From Brachionus manjavacas (taxonomy: Eukaryota; Rotifera; Eurotatoria; Ploima; Brachionidae): 64,000 nt of DNA. Positions 31,340 through 42,509 of the stretch are shown here, in pieces. The DNA is taken from positions 682,001 through 746,000 of the forward strand of contig JAHQIY010000027.1 of the NCBI GenBank assembly GCA_019054805.1. The letters run 5' to 3'. Numbering within the stretch: position 1 is the first letter of the stretch; each line of letters starts with the position of its first letter. The translations under genes were made by a program, and so were the position numbers. The notes beneath the pieces were generated by a model, which saw only the letters and a list, made by a program, of their open reading frames with translations, was not told where the DNA came from and did not search any database.

Positions 31340-33200
31340 GAGATATCAAGATATGACAAGTGACCATTTTCCAATCGAAACCTCCATAGCTTTCGATTAC
31401 TTATTTACCTCAAAATCCCAATCCAAAAAGTTTAATTATAAAAAAGCAGATTGGCATTTGTTTCGTAAAGTTCTAAATGTCCCAAGCCATTACTTAGTTG
31501 CTTCTTCGGGGACGATTGACGAACAAAACGAAATAATTACCAACAAAATATTGTCTTCTGCACAAAAAAGGATACCTTTCAGTCTCAAAAAGTTTACAAG
31601 AGCAGTCTACCTTCTTATATTGTAGATTTGATTAAAGAACGTAGGAAAATAAGAAGATATTTTCAAAAAACTCGCTGTAAAATGACGAAACAAAGATATA
31701 ATCAATTAACATTCGAAATTAAAATTAGCTTTAAAAAATTTTTGGAATCAAAATTGGTCTGATTTTATTAAAAAGATGGGGAAAAATCCACTATCAAGCA
31801 GGCCATTTTGGAAAAAAATAAATAAGTTTAGATCAAGAAAAGGATTAAATTTAATCCCGACCCTAACTCTAAACAATCAAAGTTTTAATACAGATGAGGA
31901 AAAAGGAAAGTTATTTGGAGAAATATTATCTAAAACATTTAGCCTTAATATTGACCTTGAAAACACTGAAAAAGATTCAGAAATAACTCACTCCAATTTA
32001 AAATATTTCAAGAGCAATAGTCAGCCAAAATTTAACGAACCGATTGGCCTTAATGAAATGATAAGTAGCTTGCGGACCTGACTTTATCCAAATTCTAATG
32101 TTAAAAAATCTACCTATAAATTCATTAGATGAAATAATAGATCTTTTCAACCTAAGTCTCAAAGAAGGTACAGTTCCTAAAGCTTGGAAAAGTGCCAATA
32201 TCACAATGATACCTAAGAAATCTTCTCCTACACAAGACTCTTTTAATTATCGACCAATTAGTATTACCAGCTGTCTGGGTAAACTGCTTGAACGTATTAT
32301 TTTTTCAAGATTATATGATTTCTTGGAGAAAAATTCGTTGCTAATCCAGGAACAATCTGTTTTTAGAAAATATCGAAGAACAGCAGATAATTTAGTTTTC
32401 CTTATCCAAAAAGTTGTCGAATCATTTAATAGAAAGAAAAAAGTATGTTGCTTATTTTTTTAACATTTCCAAAGCTTTCGACAAGGTTTGACATGAAGGT
32501 ATATTTATAAGCTTATAAAGATAAATATACCTGCCTATTTAATTTATTGGATTAAATCATTTCTTAGTTGTAGAACATTTAAGGTAAATATAAATGATCA
32601 CATTTGTGAAGAATTCAAAATATCTGCTGGCGTTCCTCAAGGATCAGTTATTAGTCCTTTAGTATTTAGTATATTTATTAATGATATTCCTAAAAGAAAT
32701 AAATCAAATAATGAATATTCACTTCTCTTTGCAGACGATCTTGTCACTTTTTTTTTTTTTTAAAAAATGGAAATCTAGAAAGTAAAATGAATAAGTACTT
32801 AGTTGAATTAGAAAAGTGGCTTTTCAAGTGGAAAATGAAGATTTCGGGAGAAAAATCTTGCTCAATGATTTTTACTGGTTGTCAAACTGATGGAAGAATA
32901 TAACAAAGGTTTCGAATCAAGAAATATCGAGTACCCAACTCCATTGTGTAATTGCTACTTTACTATTTCTTCTTTTTATCCTGAACCATCAAATGTTTAA
33001 AAATGTATTCTGTAACTCTCTATCTTTATCATTTCTTAATATTTCTTTATTTATTTTTAATTTTAATATTTTCCTATTTTTTAACTTATATTATTTTTAC
33101 TTTTATTCTATTCTATTTAACTTTATTTTGATTTTTATTTTATTTTTGTTTTTTAAAATCTGAAGGAGCTTAGGCTCGATACAGAAATACAAATAAAAAA
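31340..33200 (+). mobile_element. Jockey-like LINE (family A) with endonuclease end, internally deleted
   Basis: Starts inside the APE-type endonuclease C-terminus (TSDHFPIETSIAFDYL, 31353), then the linker (GKNPLSSRPFWKKINKFRS, 31776), the reverse transcriptase (32098-32463 NYRPISITSCLGKLLERI; then GVPQGSVISPLVFSIFINDI and LLFADDLVTF near 32640-32750), and jumps near 32880 to the C-terminal end (YPTPLCNCYFTIS). The tail CTGAAGGAGCTTAGGCTCG is near 33163. It has several stops and frameshifts and a deletion of a few hundred bases. Confidence 0.88.
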
Positions 33201-33219
33201 AAAAAGTTAAAAATATGTA

Positions 33220-33405
33220 TCCTGTTATTCTCTATTTCAATATATCTAATTTTAATTTTCTTCTATTTTAACTAATTTTGTTTTATTTTTTTTTTTTTTT
33301 ATTTAACTTTATTTTAATTTTTTAATTTTCTTCATTTTTTTTTAATTTATTCTGAAGGAGCTTTAGCTCGGTACAGATATACAAATAAATAATAAATAAA
33401 TAATA
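33220..33405 (+). mobile_element. Family A LINE 3' UTR and tail, second copy
   Basis: A TCCTGTTATTCTCTATTTC-type 3' UTR followed by CTGAAGGAGCTTTAGCTCGG and AAATAAATAA repeats, directly after the first tail. The same 3' UTR occurs near 47304. Confidence 0.75.
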
Positions 33406-33417
33406 ATAGTTTACTCA

Positions 33418-33636
33418 AAATTTAAGTCAAAGTTATGACTTGCCCAAAAATTTTTATCAATATCTGCTACATCTGGACCAGTTGAAAGAATTTTTTTCTA
33501 AATCTGGTAACATTTACATAGCACATAGGTCAAATTTAACGGCCAGGAATTTGGAAGCAACTACTTTATTCGTATCAAATATGGATTTATTAAATCATTG
33601 ACTTGAATCAAGACTTGTGACTTAAAAACAAGTCTG
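33418..33636 (+). mobile_element. hAT transposase C-terminal fragment (CAGACTTG family)
   Basis: Plus-strand pieces read SISATSGPVERIFF then, in another frame, SGNIYIAHRSNLTARNLEAT and TLFVSNMDLLNH, the hAT dimerisation domain. The right end is AACAAGTCTG; the left terminus is lost. It is the reverse-oriented sister of 5361-5676. Confidence 0.75.
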
Positions 33637-33639
33637 AAT

Positions 33640-34330
33640 TTTATCACCACTACCTACAGTGACAATTTTGCTGCCATCAATGAGCTTAAGACTTGTAAAC
33701 CAGTCAGTATGATATTAGAGTTTGAATACATTCTCCAAAATTACTTGAAAATTCTTAAGATAAAAAAAACTTTTTTCCTTTATCAAGCCTACCATCCATG
33801 ATTAACTTCTTTTACCTAATAGCCGTACCAACTAAATGCTTGCATATTTACTCTTTTAGAAAACAAGGACAAATGCATTTAGTCTTTAGCCAATCTTCTG
33901 AAATTCTCTCTCTACTATGTCAATTGCTAATTGTTGGAACCAGCGTTAGGGTTACTTACTGCGAAAAGTGCTTTGGTCCTTAATAGTGAATTTATTGGTA
34001 TAAAAACTGCTGAATTATGGCCATTTCCACATTTATTTCTTTAAACACAACCTCCTAGCTATGAAAATGATAAAAAGGTACATTTATGCATTGCAATATT
34101 TTCCCCGTTTTTTGCCTGATTTCATCAAAAATGGTGAAAGGTAGCTGGTTTGTCAGACATTAGCCGGAGGGGTTTAGTGCAATTAATTTAATTATTTTAT
34201 TAAATCATTTAAAAATATTAAAAAATTGAAATGAGGCGAAAATTTAACAGGCAACCAAAAAAATCTTTTTTTTCATCAGAAAGTAAACTTTTTCAAAAAA
34301 TTTAATTAAGTTAATTAGAAATCAATTAAA
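33640..34330. other. Transposon-like debris, mostly unassigned
   Basis: An open stretch at 33798-33983 (IAVPTKCLHIYSFRKQGQMH) faintly recalls a degenerate hAT C-terminal region but is not convincing. The rest is AT-rich without features. Confidence 0.25.
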
Positions 34331-34337
34331 AATAAAA

Positions 34338-34580
34338 AAGCAAATGTTTTATTGAAATTTTTTTTTTTTCTTGATTTTTTTTAACCTGAAATGGCCGTGG
34401 CTTGACAAAAATAAAACTAATAAATAGATGATAATATTTATTAATAGACCCGAGTTTTTTTATTCTATTAATAAATATTATCATTTATTTATTAGTTTTA
34501 TTTTTGCCAAGCCAACACCATTTCAGGTTTTAAAAAAATTAAGAAAAAAAAATATTTCAGTAAAACATTTACTTTTTTAT
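34338..34580. repeat. Inverted pair of variant LINE-type tails
   Basis: About 110-base arms, AACCTGAAATGGCCGTGGCT...TAATAAATAGATGATAAT and its inverted copy (GCCAAGCCAACACC...), face each other across a short spacer containing AGACCCGAG. Each arm resembles the family A tail layout (CTGAA, short stem-loop, AAATAA repeats). Confidence 0.6.
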
Positions 34581-35340
34581 TTTACAAACAGAAGCTTTTA
34601 GAACGTGTTCTAAGCTTTATGAGTTTGGTGTTGTTGGCTCTGTAAAATATTGTGAAACCAATAGATGTAAAAAATTTGGAGTAGAAATGGAACTTGAATT
34701 AAAACATAATTGTTCACTTATTTTCTCTATTGATCACATAAAAAAAATTTTGATCACAAAATAAATTTATTTTAAATTTCAAATTTTTTTCTCATTTTTT
34801 GTTCACCTAAATTTTGATATTTGGTGAGCAGTGTTGGTCACCTTTCACCTAAAAAATTTTTGGTCACGTGATCAATTGGTCACATAAAGGAATAGACCCA
34901 AAAACTCCTGGTTTTCTTTAAAGGCCTAATTAATTTTTATGTAAAATCTTCAAAATTCAAAATTAAATTCTCAATACATTGGCACAAACAATACAAACCT
35001 AAATCTTTTTTAACCTGCTCAGTCGAATGTAAAATAGAAAAAAATATTTTGTGCCATGAATTAATTGTCTGCAAGGAAAAAAAAGATGAAATTAGTAAAT
35101 TTTATTTATTATATTTCAATTCTTTCATTTTTATTCAATTTTTTGTCATCGAAAGTGAAAAAAATAAAATAAAATTTTTAATCCAAAAAAAACAAAAGCT
35201 AGTTCGGATTTGTCATGCAAATTTAACGAGCAAATCTTTAAAAATTTATTTAAATTTTTTTTGTTGATAAATTTATTAAACCAATTTTATTTTTTGATGA
35301 TTTGATTTAAAAAAAATAATTTGAAAAAAAATGGATATTT
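34581..35340. other. Mostly unassigned; possible small coding remnant
   Basis: After an acceptor-like TTTTACAAACAG, 34592-34725 (+) is open and Cys-rich: EAFRTCSKLYEFGVVGSVKY then CETNRCKKFG. No family is recognised and no adjoining exon found. The remainder is AT-rich. Confidence 0.25.
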
Positions 35341-35361
35341 TATTGAAATAAAAAAATTAAT

Positions 35362-35836
35362 TTAAGAAGTTGTTCGGGCAAAAACAATTATTGCAATTAT
35401 TTCAAGAATAAATTCCAAAAGAATAAACACCAGCTGGATAGCATTGATTATTAGCTCGACTCTGAGGACATAGTGCTGCCAAATGAGTAGATACAAACTA
35501 CCTGAAAATAAAACTGTTAGAAAATCAGAACAAAAAATTCTCTTTTTATTTACCTCCAACACAGGGAGCGGTCAAAATTATCGAGACAACTATGCCGAAT
35601 ATTCGCTCGGTTAGGTTTCCTTTAGTGGCAAAAAATATGCGAAACATGTCCAGAAAAAACAAAAAAATGAACAAAATTATCTCTCCAGCCAGGACTCCGG
35701 ACGCAAATGGCAATGTTTGGCCTTTGAATACGAAGCATAGAGATTCGACTATCAGCCAAAATATGTAGTACCATTGATTTAGATAGAGAAGAATTTGTAG
35801 CGGCAACAAAGAGCGAACAGCTAGGTCTGCTGCCAT
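35362..35836 (-). CDS. TMEM216: TMEM216-like four-pass membrane protein, two exons
   Basis: Transition-zone membrane protein; in animals TMEM216 belongs to the MKS/tectonic complex that gates the base of the cilium. Exons 35836-35554 and 35501-35362 are joined across a 52-base GT-AG intron with frame kept (codon G/GT), giving 140 residues against about 145 in human. Four hydrophobic segments are visible. Diagnostic matches to the human protein are QILLYLNQWY (human LEILFFLNGWY), FRIFFATKGNLTER (RLFFGTKGNLCQR) and LIWQHYVLRVELIINAI (LLQTYVLRLEVIMNGI). TMEM80 is the closest alternative. It stands alone on the minus strand with no evident operon-like neighbour. Confidence 0.9.
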
Positions 35837-36196
35837 TTCAATCGGTTTAGAAAATAAATTTTTTTAGTCCAATTTTTAAAAATATTCAAATAGCCACACA
35901 TTTGAATATTTTTAGCTAGTTTTATTTTTTGTTTCCATGACAACCTAAGGTATACTCTAATTTATACATTTTTAATTTTAAAAGATTTGGATAAAATAAG
36001 ACTTTTTATTTGTACATTTGTGAAATTTTTATCGAATTCTTGAACATTAACTAACAAATTTGAAAAAAAAAAAAATTTATTTTTATGCAATTATTTTGAA
36101 AAATACAAACCGATTAAAAAAAAATTTATCAAATAGAAAAAAAAAATTTTTAGAAATATTTTTTTGCTGATTTTGATTAAAATTTAAAAATTTAAA

Positions 36197-36890
36197 ATGA
36201 AGCGAATTTATACACTTATTTTTTTTAAAGACTTTTTTGTTAAATTATTATTTTATTTGATCAAACAAGGCATTGTACAATCTGTTCTTCAACATCTACA
36301 ATCAGCAAATAAAGAGAAAACGTCAACAAAAAAAACGAGGATTAAAAGAAAGTACGGTGAAGTTTTGACTGAGAATCAAGTTTTGAAACAATTATTTATT
36401 TATTTATTGAATTGAATTAACCTCCTTTAAGGAGAAGTAAAAGAAAATAAAGATAAATAATTTTTTTTTTTTTTTTTTTTTTTTTTTTGTGTTTTTGTGT
36501 TTTTTTTTAAAAATGAAAAATTATTACCTAAAAATAAAATTACAAAAATAAAAAAGGAACATTAGTTCGAAAATAGAAAAAGGCATGAAAGTTAGAAAGC
36601 AAGATAATTTTGACCAAAACAATTAGAAGATGAAGAGGCAAAAAAGTTGAACAAAAAGAGGAAAAAAGTGACAATAATCAGCGGTGAAGAAGATGAAGAA
36701 GAGTCTGAAATTGAAATATCTCCACTGAACGACCAAAAAAGTTGTTTCAAATGTAAAACAGTATTTGGAAAAGTCAAAACAAATGGATTTCTTGTGAGAA
36801 ATGTAACAATTGGTCTTGTGGGAAATGCCTTCCAAGAGGCTTTGATCTAACTATGGAATTTTTTTGTTCAAAAAAGTGTTCTAAATAGAT
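36197..36890 (+). pseudogene. Transposase C-terminal remnant with Cys-rich finger, split by insertion
   Basis: 36197-36400 reads LQSANKEKTSTKKTRIKRKY then GEVLTENQVLKQL; 36625-36890 resumes with EDEEAKKLNKKRKKVTI, a run of acidic residues, and QKSCFKCKTVFGKVKTN; after a frame change come CEKCNNWSCGKCLPRGFD and FFCSKKC. This layout (LTxxxxLxxL, charged linker, Cys pairs) suits the C-terminus of pogo-type transposases. The gap (about 36400-36620) contains a poly-T run and a tail-like GGAACATTAGTTCG segment, probably a retroposed insertion. Confidence 0.5.
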
Positions 36891-37101
36891 AAATTTTGTT
36901 TTAAAATAGGATACATATATTTTCTTAAACTTTTTTTTGTATTTTAATTGCTTGAATTAGTGTAATTCACGGATATACCCCAATGTAAGCGTTGAAACGT
37001 TAATGAAAGATCTTATTTTATTTTAACTATAACATATTATTTTTATTCATATTATATTATTTTTTTAGTCTCAGTTAATGGGTATCAGTTATCAGTTAAA
37101 A

Positions 37102-37586
37102 ATCAGTTAATTAGAAAAATGATACAATTAGTTTATTTATTAAACAGTTTATAAAAATTAAAGTCTAATTAACATTTAAAACGGATATTTACATATATTT
37201 TTTCTTACATTTTAGAAACATTATATTTGATAATTTTTTATAAGTGAATCTACTTCTATGTGGTCTCATCAAAAATGTAGAATCTGACCTTATCTCTGAC
37301 ATTTTTAAAATGAACTTTATTTCAAATAAAAGAAAATAAAAAAGGTTTAGATAATGTATATATTAGCTTTTTATTTATTGCAAAGCATTACTAACAAGTC
37401 AAAAAAATATATAAGTGTAAAACTAAATTAAAACCGAAAAAAATTTTCAAAAATTCAAATAAATAGTAAAACAGTTTTCAGTCAGTCTCAGTTAATTCAA
37501 AATACGTTATCGGTCAGTTTCAGTTTAACTGATAACTGAAATTAACTGATACTGATCAGTTATTCAGTATCAGTTTCCCAACTCTG
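37102..37586. mobile_element. Second copy of the CAGAGTTGGGA hAT MITE
   Basis: From CAGTTAATTAGAAAAATG to TTCCCAACTCTG it is nearly identical to 10414-10900. The left terminus is altered: an extra CTCAGTTAATGGGTATCAG precedes the shared part, so no target duplication can be read. Confidence 0.85.
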
Positions 37587-37589
37587 AAA

Positions 37590-38185
37590 AAAATTAAAGA
37601 ATTTTTTGTCAATTTTTTCTTTAAATTGCAAAATTTAATAATTAAATTTAATCAATATCTATTTTTCCAAATTTTAAAGACAAACACTTAAAATCAATCA
37701 AATTATCAGACTTTTTCTCTTTATTTTTTGCGATTCTTTTATGGAATATAATTATTACTTAAATTTTCTAGCTTAATAAAAGCAAAGAATTTTAAGACTC
37801 AATACTAAATCTCAATAATATATTTACTTTAATTACCTAAGCGTGAATTGGTCACTGGTTCCCGAATTTCATTTACTTTATGGGTCTCTAATATGTCGAT
37901 TTCGAAATTCGCCAGAGTACTTGGGGCTTGATGAACTTGGAAAATATCAGATACTATTGAGTATTGTAAAATTCTTATGTCATTTTACATGAAATTCTAC
38001 AAGGACCAAAAAATCTGCTATTTTTCTGATTTATCTTGAAATTTTTAAAATATAAACATTTTTTAAATTTGTAGCTATCGTTATCTAAAAATAAAAAAAA
38101 CACACTATTTTTTACTATTTTTTATTTACCTAAAATATAGTAAAAATTTTTTTTTCATTTTCTATTTTGATTGCCTTTTTTTTAA
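37590..38185. other. Intergenic DNA, nothing recognised
   Basis: AT-rich, without supported features. Confidence 0.35.
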
Positions 38186-38189
38186 TAAT

Positions 38190-38800
38190 TAACTTTTAAT
38201 GAAGAAAAGTATTTTATAAAAATATTTTTTATTTTTTTATTTTTTCAAGGTCTGGCATTTTCGTGACCCAAGCTTTTTTGAAAATCAATTAAAGCCACAA
38301 TTGCTTTGATTTGGTGTTATCCTTATAGAGACTGTGATTTTAAAGAAAATATTTTCGTTGATGAGACAGCAGTTGTAGTTTTTGAAAAATGCCAAACCTG
38401 TATAGAACATCTAAAAAAAGTTTTTATAAAATACTTTTCTTCATTACAATTTAAATATCAATAATGTAAGAGAAATTGAATGGAAAAATTCATTCCAAAA
38501 GGATCCAGGTTCAAAGAAGCAGCAAACAGCTTAAAATCAAAAAAGGCTAGAAAATGTAATTTTTGTAAATATTATTAAAATATTAATTTTTATAGTTTGT
38601 TAAAAATAATAAAATAATAAAAAATCCATTTTTTCCTTTTATGTTGATGCTTTCCCATTTTCACCTTTTTTTACAAAAACTTACCGAAATTTACGTCAAT
38701 TTTCGTCGGAAAATTCAATCAAATTTTATTTTTTTTTACTTTTTCAACAATTCATAAATAAATATTTTTTCGAAAATTGAAATTTTTTTTTCCACTAAAA
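38190..38800 (+). mobile_element. Tc1/mariner-like transposase relic
   Basis: About 38310-38450 reads CYPYRDCDFKENIFVDETAV then VVFEKCQTCIEHLKK; FVDETAV resembles the second catalytic block (F-x-DE) of Tc1/mariner transposases. It is bracketed by the inverted pair TTAATGAAGAAAAGTATTTT (38193) and its copy near 38430. Downstream, about 38480-38570, KFIPKGSRFKEAANSLKSKK matches the interior of the 1-1037 and 47382-48056 elements, and 38640-38720 matches their arm sequence. This is probably a remnant of the family's autonomous form. Confidence 0.55.
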
Positions 38801-39204
38801 TTTGTAACTAGTTTTTCTTGTTAATTTTTTTTGGTTTAGGTTTCGACTTGTGTATACTTGGGCTAAAAAATATACCAAAAACATACCCTTGTGGAAATAT
38901 TTTCTCGAAAAAATTATTTTTTTAATTCAATTTAAAATTTTAATCCACGCATTATATCCAAAAAAAATTAAAAAAAAATTAATTTATTTCTATAATTTTT
39001 TTCTAACATTTGACACTTCTATATAAAAAATTCTATCTTTTGAACCCTGACCATGCAAAACACAAATTTTTAATTCCAGGAAAAAATAGATTTTGTTTTT
39101 TAAACCGTGGGGTTGTTTACCCGATATTACGGTAAATGTGCATAGGAAACTCATCTATTTCAATCAATGATAATGCCTACTCATGGAGTTGTAAGTCATT
39201 GTCA

Positions 39205-39450
39205 ATTTTGGTACAAAAAGGAAAATATAAAAGATGCTAAAGCTTTAAAGGACCGAAACATGTTCTGTAAATTGTAATTGACATATAGTGATTCTGCAAA
39301 ATTCTGCAATAAATCTGCAAAACTCAAATTTTGGGTATTAAATTAAAAATCCGACTCAGCTTTAAGTGGTGCTACAGTAGATGCGTCAGCTGCTGCAATT
39401 TACAGAACATATTTTGGTCCTTCAGAACTTTTACGCTTTGGCTTTTTTTA
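39205..39450. repeat. Inverted-repeat element, about 245 bp
   Basis: GCTAAAGCTTTAAAGGACC, then GTTCTGTAAATTG, recurs inverted at about 39390-39440 (CAATTTACAGAACAT, then GGTCCTTCAG and GCTTTGGC). The arms are about 55 bases with mismatches. No coding content. Confidence 0.55.
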
Positions 39451-39603
39451 TTCTTATTTTTTTACCAAAATTCACAATACCAGTTGTTATGATAACAAAA
39501 AATGTTTAAATATTTTTTTTATATAGGAATAATTTTTTTAAAGAGATTTTTTTTTAATTTTTATTTGATTCAGATAAAAAAATTGGTATTTTTTTACATA
39601 AGG

Positions 39604-40073
39604 CTACGATTTTCGCGCTAAAAGCAATGAAATCCTTTTTTTATTCTCAGAGTTTGAGGAATTAACTATAGAGTGCTGGTGGGCTGGTTTTTGCTTGTTG
39701 GTGATATTGGACAGTTCGTTAATTTTTTTGAATAGCTGTATGGGTTCATTGGAGTTGTTTGAGTTTAACAAAGAAATGGTTTCTTTGTTGATGATTTTGG
39801 CCCGGTGCGACTTTCCACTGTCGATCGGTTTGGACACTGATTCAGGTTGACTTTTCTCTGACCCGGTTCGATTAAGAGCGCTCGGCGTACTGTTTCTTCT
39901 AGAATTGTTTTTCTGAGACTCTATTTCATTTATGTTCTTGGCAAAGTCAAGATCTATCAATGCACCATTTTGGTTTTTTGGTGACTTTGAAACCGATTTG
40001 TTCAGAGGCATCACTTGCGATGAATCTAAACTTAATTTAACAGTTAAATCTTTTTTTTTAAGGCGCCTCATGT
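39604..40073 (-). CDS. Hypothetical Ser/Asn/Lys-rich protein or terminal exon
   Basis: A 155-residue open frame begins MRRLKKKDLTVKLSLDSSQ and ends KKRISLLLARKS. It is polar, low complexity and probably disordered; codon use is less AT-biased than the surrounding DNA, as in the host genes here. An acceptor-like TTAAG precedes AC-ATG, and that phase would join the last LEKR1 exon found (ends at 44371 with one base of a codon), giving T-Y-M-R-R. It could therefore be LEKR1's last coding exon across a 4.3-kb intron, or a separate short gene. No family is recognised. Confidence 0.5.
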
Positions 40074-40449
40074 CTTAATCCTTAAACTCCAATTTTTTTT
40101 TTTAAAAGGCTTTGATTTTATTTAAAGAAAAAAACACATGATCATTTTTTCGTGCAAAAAAAAATAAAAATTTAATTTGAACCTGAATAAAATTTTAAAA
40201 AAATTCTATCACAGAATTTTAACATTTTTAAATCTTGAATTTTATCCTAAAATATTATAAAACTGTTCAAGTTAATTTTTTTTTTTTAGGCTCGAAAAGA
40301 ATTATTTCAAATAAATTGATTATTTTTACCCAAATTATATGTTATTTTAGAATTAAAAAAATTTCCGATTCCGGTAATTCAATTAAAAAACTATAAAACT
40401 AAACCAAAGAAGTGAACTTTATAAAAATTAAGGTGATGTAATAATTTTT

Positions 40450-40702
40450 TGGTCGAGTGAGTCATCAAAACACAACGATTGGACAACTGATGGGTTCAAA
40501 TGGAAGAATCAAGGGACAAGAAAGGCTTTGATTCCGACTTCACCAAATGACCCAGCAGTGTATAAAAGTTATTACCAAATGATAGATCGAAACAAGTGTA
40601 TTAATTAGGAAGTAAAAAAAGATGTTTATTTTTTCAAAGACAAAGCTATGCCAGTAATTGTGCACTACTTAGACAAAAAAACAAAGGAAATTCCGCTTTT
40701 TA
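40450..40702 (+). pseudogene. CG-1-like DNA-binding domain fragment
   Basis: Reads SESSKHNDWTTDGFKWKNQG, then PAVYKSYYQMIDRNKCIN, a stop, and DVYFFKDKAMPVIVHYLDKK. The order D-G-x-x-W-K, a central Y-Y, and a closing V-x-V-H-Y-L recalls the CG-1 domain of CAMTA regulators and similar domains in some transposon proteins. One in-frame stop and no visible flanking exons. Low certainty on family. Confidence 0.4.
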
Positions 40703-40979
40703 GTATGTGTTTTGCGGAATTAAAAAATTTTTTTTTCTATTTTTTTGGCGGAATTCGGGCCACGGAATTCCGTATTCCGCTTTTTAGGGACATCCAAAAA
40801 AAATGGGTCTAGTCAATTTTGAGGCCATATCATAGTTTTTTCTGATCAATTGATAATAACTATTTTGACAAACAAATTTTTACCCAAATAATAATTCGGT
40901 CAGAAATTTGATCCTTAATAAAAAAAAGATAATTAACCATATTAAAGTAAATATTTTCTTTCAATTTTTTATTTTTTTT

Positions 40980-41649
40980 CAAAGGACGGTTTGCGCGTAT
41001 TTTCACATCCAGATATTGACCTTATTTACACATACTAATAAAATAGAGTTCTTGTGTGTTAAAAATATAAATTTATTTTTTTTCCAAATTGTCTCATTCC
41101 AGAGATATACGCACTCAAAGTAGGGATACCTAAAAAAATACATTTTTTTTGAGCAAAAAAATCTCAAGAAAAGAACACTCGACAAAATACGTCAAATTTA
41201 ATTACGAAAGAGCATAAAGTCTAGTTTATAGTGCAATATCAAAATTTAATAAAATTTTTGTTATGAGTGAGATATTTTAATTCAAAGTGTTTGCTAGTTT
41301 TTGTACTTTGACGTTTTTTTTAAGGGTATCCCCAACCGAATTTCAAAAAATTAAGTTCAAATTCGTATTCAGAATCTAAAAATTTACTAAAATACAAATT
41401 TTCATGATTTTATGGCAAAAATTGACTGAAAAAAATTGAATTAAAATATGAAAAACAAAAAAAAATGCTTTTTTTTTTACTTTTTTCGTAGAAAATTAAA
41501 ATTTTTTTTTTATAAACTATACAAAGATATTCAAAAAAACTGATTAAAATCTTTTTTCAATATTTTTAACACACGTAGTACTCTATTTTATTAGTATGTG
41601 TAAATAAGGTCAATATCTGGATGTGAAAATACGTGCAAACCGTCCTTTG
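40980..41649. mobile_element. Inverted-repeat element, TIR CAAAGGACGGTTTGC
   Basis: Arms of about 75 bases: CAAAGGACGGTTTGCGCG, TTTTCACATCCAGATATTG, ACACATACTAATAAAATAGA, mirrored at 41575-41649. A second inverted pair (GGGATACCT / GGGTATCCC) lies inside. No coding sequence and no target duplication recognised. Confidence 0.78.
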
Positions 41650-41662
41650 CAACTTAAATATT

Positions 41663-42499
41663 GGATATGTTTTTCGTTAGTAGCTAATTTATTTTTAAAG
41701 TAGCTAAATAAAAATATTTTTTAGTAGATAATTATTATAGTAGCTAAAATATTTTTTTAGTAGATAAATAAATTTACTAATAGATAATTCGTAAAGTAGC
41801 TAAAAAAAAAATTAACACCTCATAACATATTGACATTTTTTTTTGAGTTCTTAATTATTCTTTGATGTAATTGACATATGAATTTTTACAAATTGGCACC
41901 TCTTAAAGAAATCCAACTAATTAATGACCAGTTTTAGAATAAAAACTCAGTCTTTTTCAAACTTTTTCAAACTTTTATACAACATATCATAAAAAATTAC
42001 ATTATGTCGGAAGAAACATCTAGCTCAACTTCTATTTTAGCTTTACATCAAGCTCAGTCAAATATTGATGACACAGATAACGATGCAAGTTTGATTGAAG
42101 AAGCAGTTATTCATAAAAAAAGAGGCAAAAATTTGAGTTATGAAGAGTTATGAACAACAAGACACTATTTTGGGTGAAATAGATTCATTAAATGTTTTAC
42201 AAGCAAATGTTGCAAATCAACCAGTCAAACGTAAAAGAGGTCGTCCTCCAAAAGCTAGTCAAAAAGAAGTCAATAATGGTGTTTCTAAAAGAAATAAATT
42301 GAGTAATGATTAAATAATTATTCTAATTATATTTTATTGGTCATTTTTGTATTTTTTTTTGTCTTATTTATTTATTTTTTTCTTTATAATTAGCTACTTA
42401 AATAAAATAATTATCTACTTTTTATTTTTTTTTATCTATTTTTCTAAATAAAAATTAGCTACAAAAAAATAAAATTAGCTACTAACACAAAATATATCC
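41663..42499 (+). mobile_element. MULE-like element with 10-bp target duplication and small ORF
   Basis: The ends GGATATGTTTTTCGTTAGTA and GCTACTAACACAAAATATATCC (read to the right end) are inverted, with repeated TAGTAGCTAA/AGTAGATAATT motifs in arms over 100 bases. CTTAAATATT is duplicated exactly (41653-41662, 42500-42509), in the 8-11 bp range of MULEs. From 42004 an ORF reads MSEETSSSTSILALHQAQS; after a frame change it continues GEIDSLNVLQANVANQPVKR and RGRPPKASQKE, an AT-hook, ending near 42312. Confidence 0.82.
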
Positions 42500-42509
42500 C
42501 TTAAATATT

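Noticed and set aside
33798-33983. 61-codon ORF as a hAT dimerisation domain
   Set aside because: Only a faint resemblance, without the diagnostic RS-x-L and N-x-D-L spacing.
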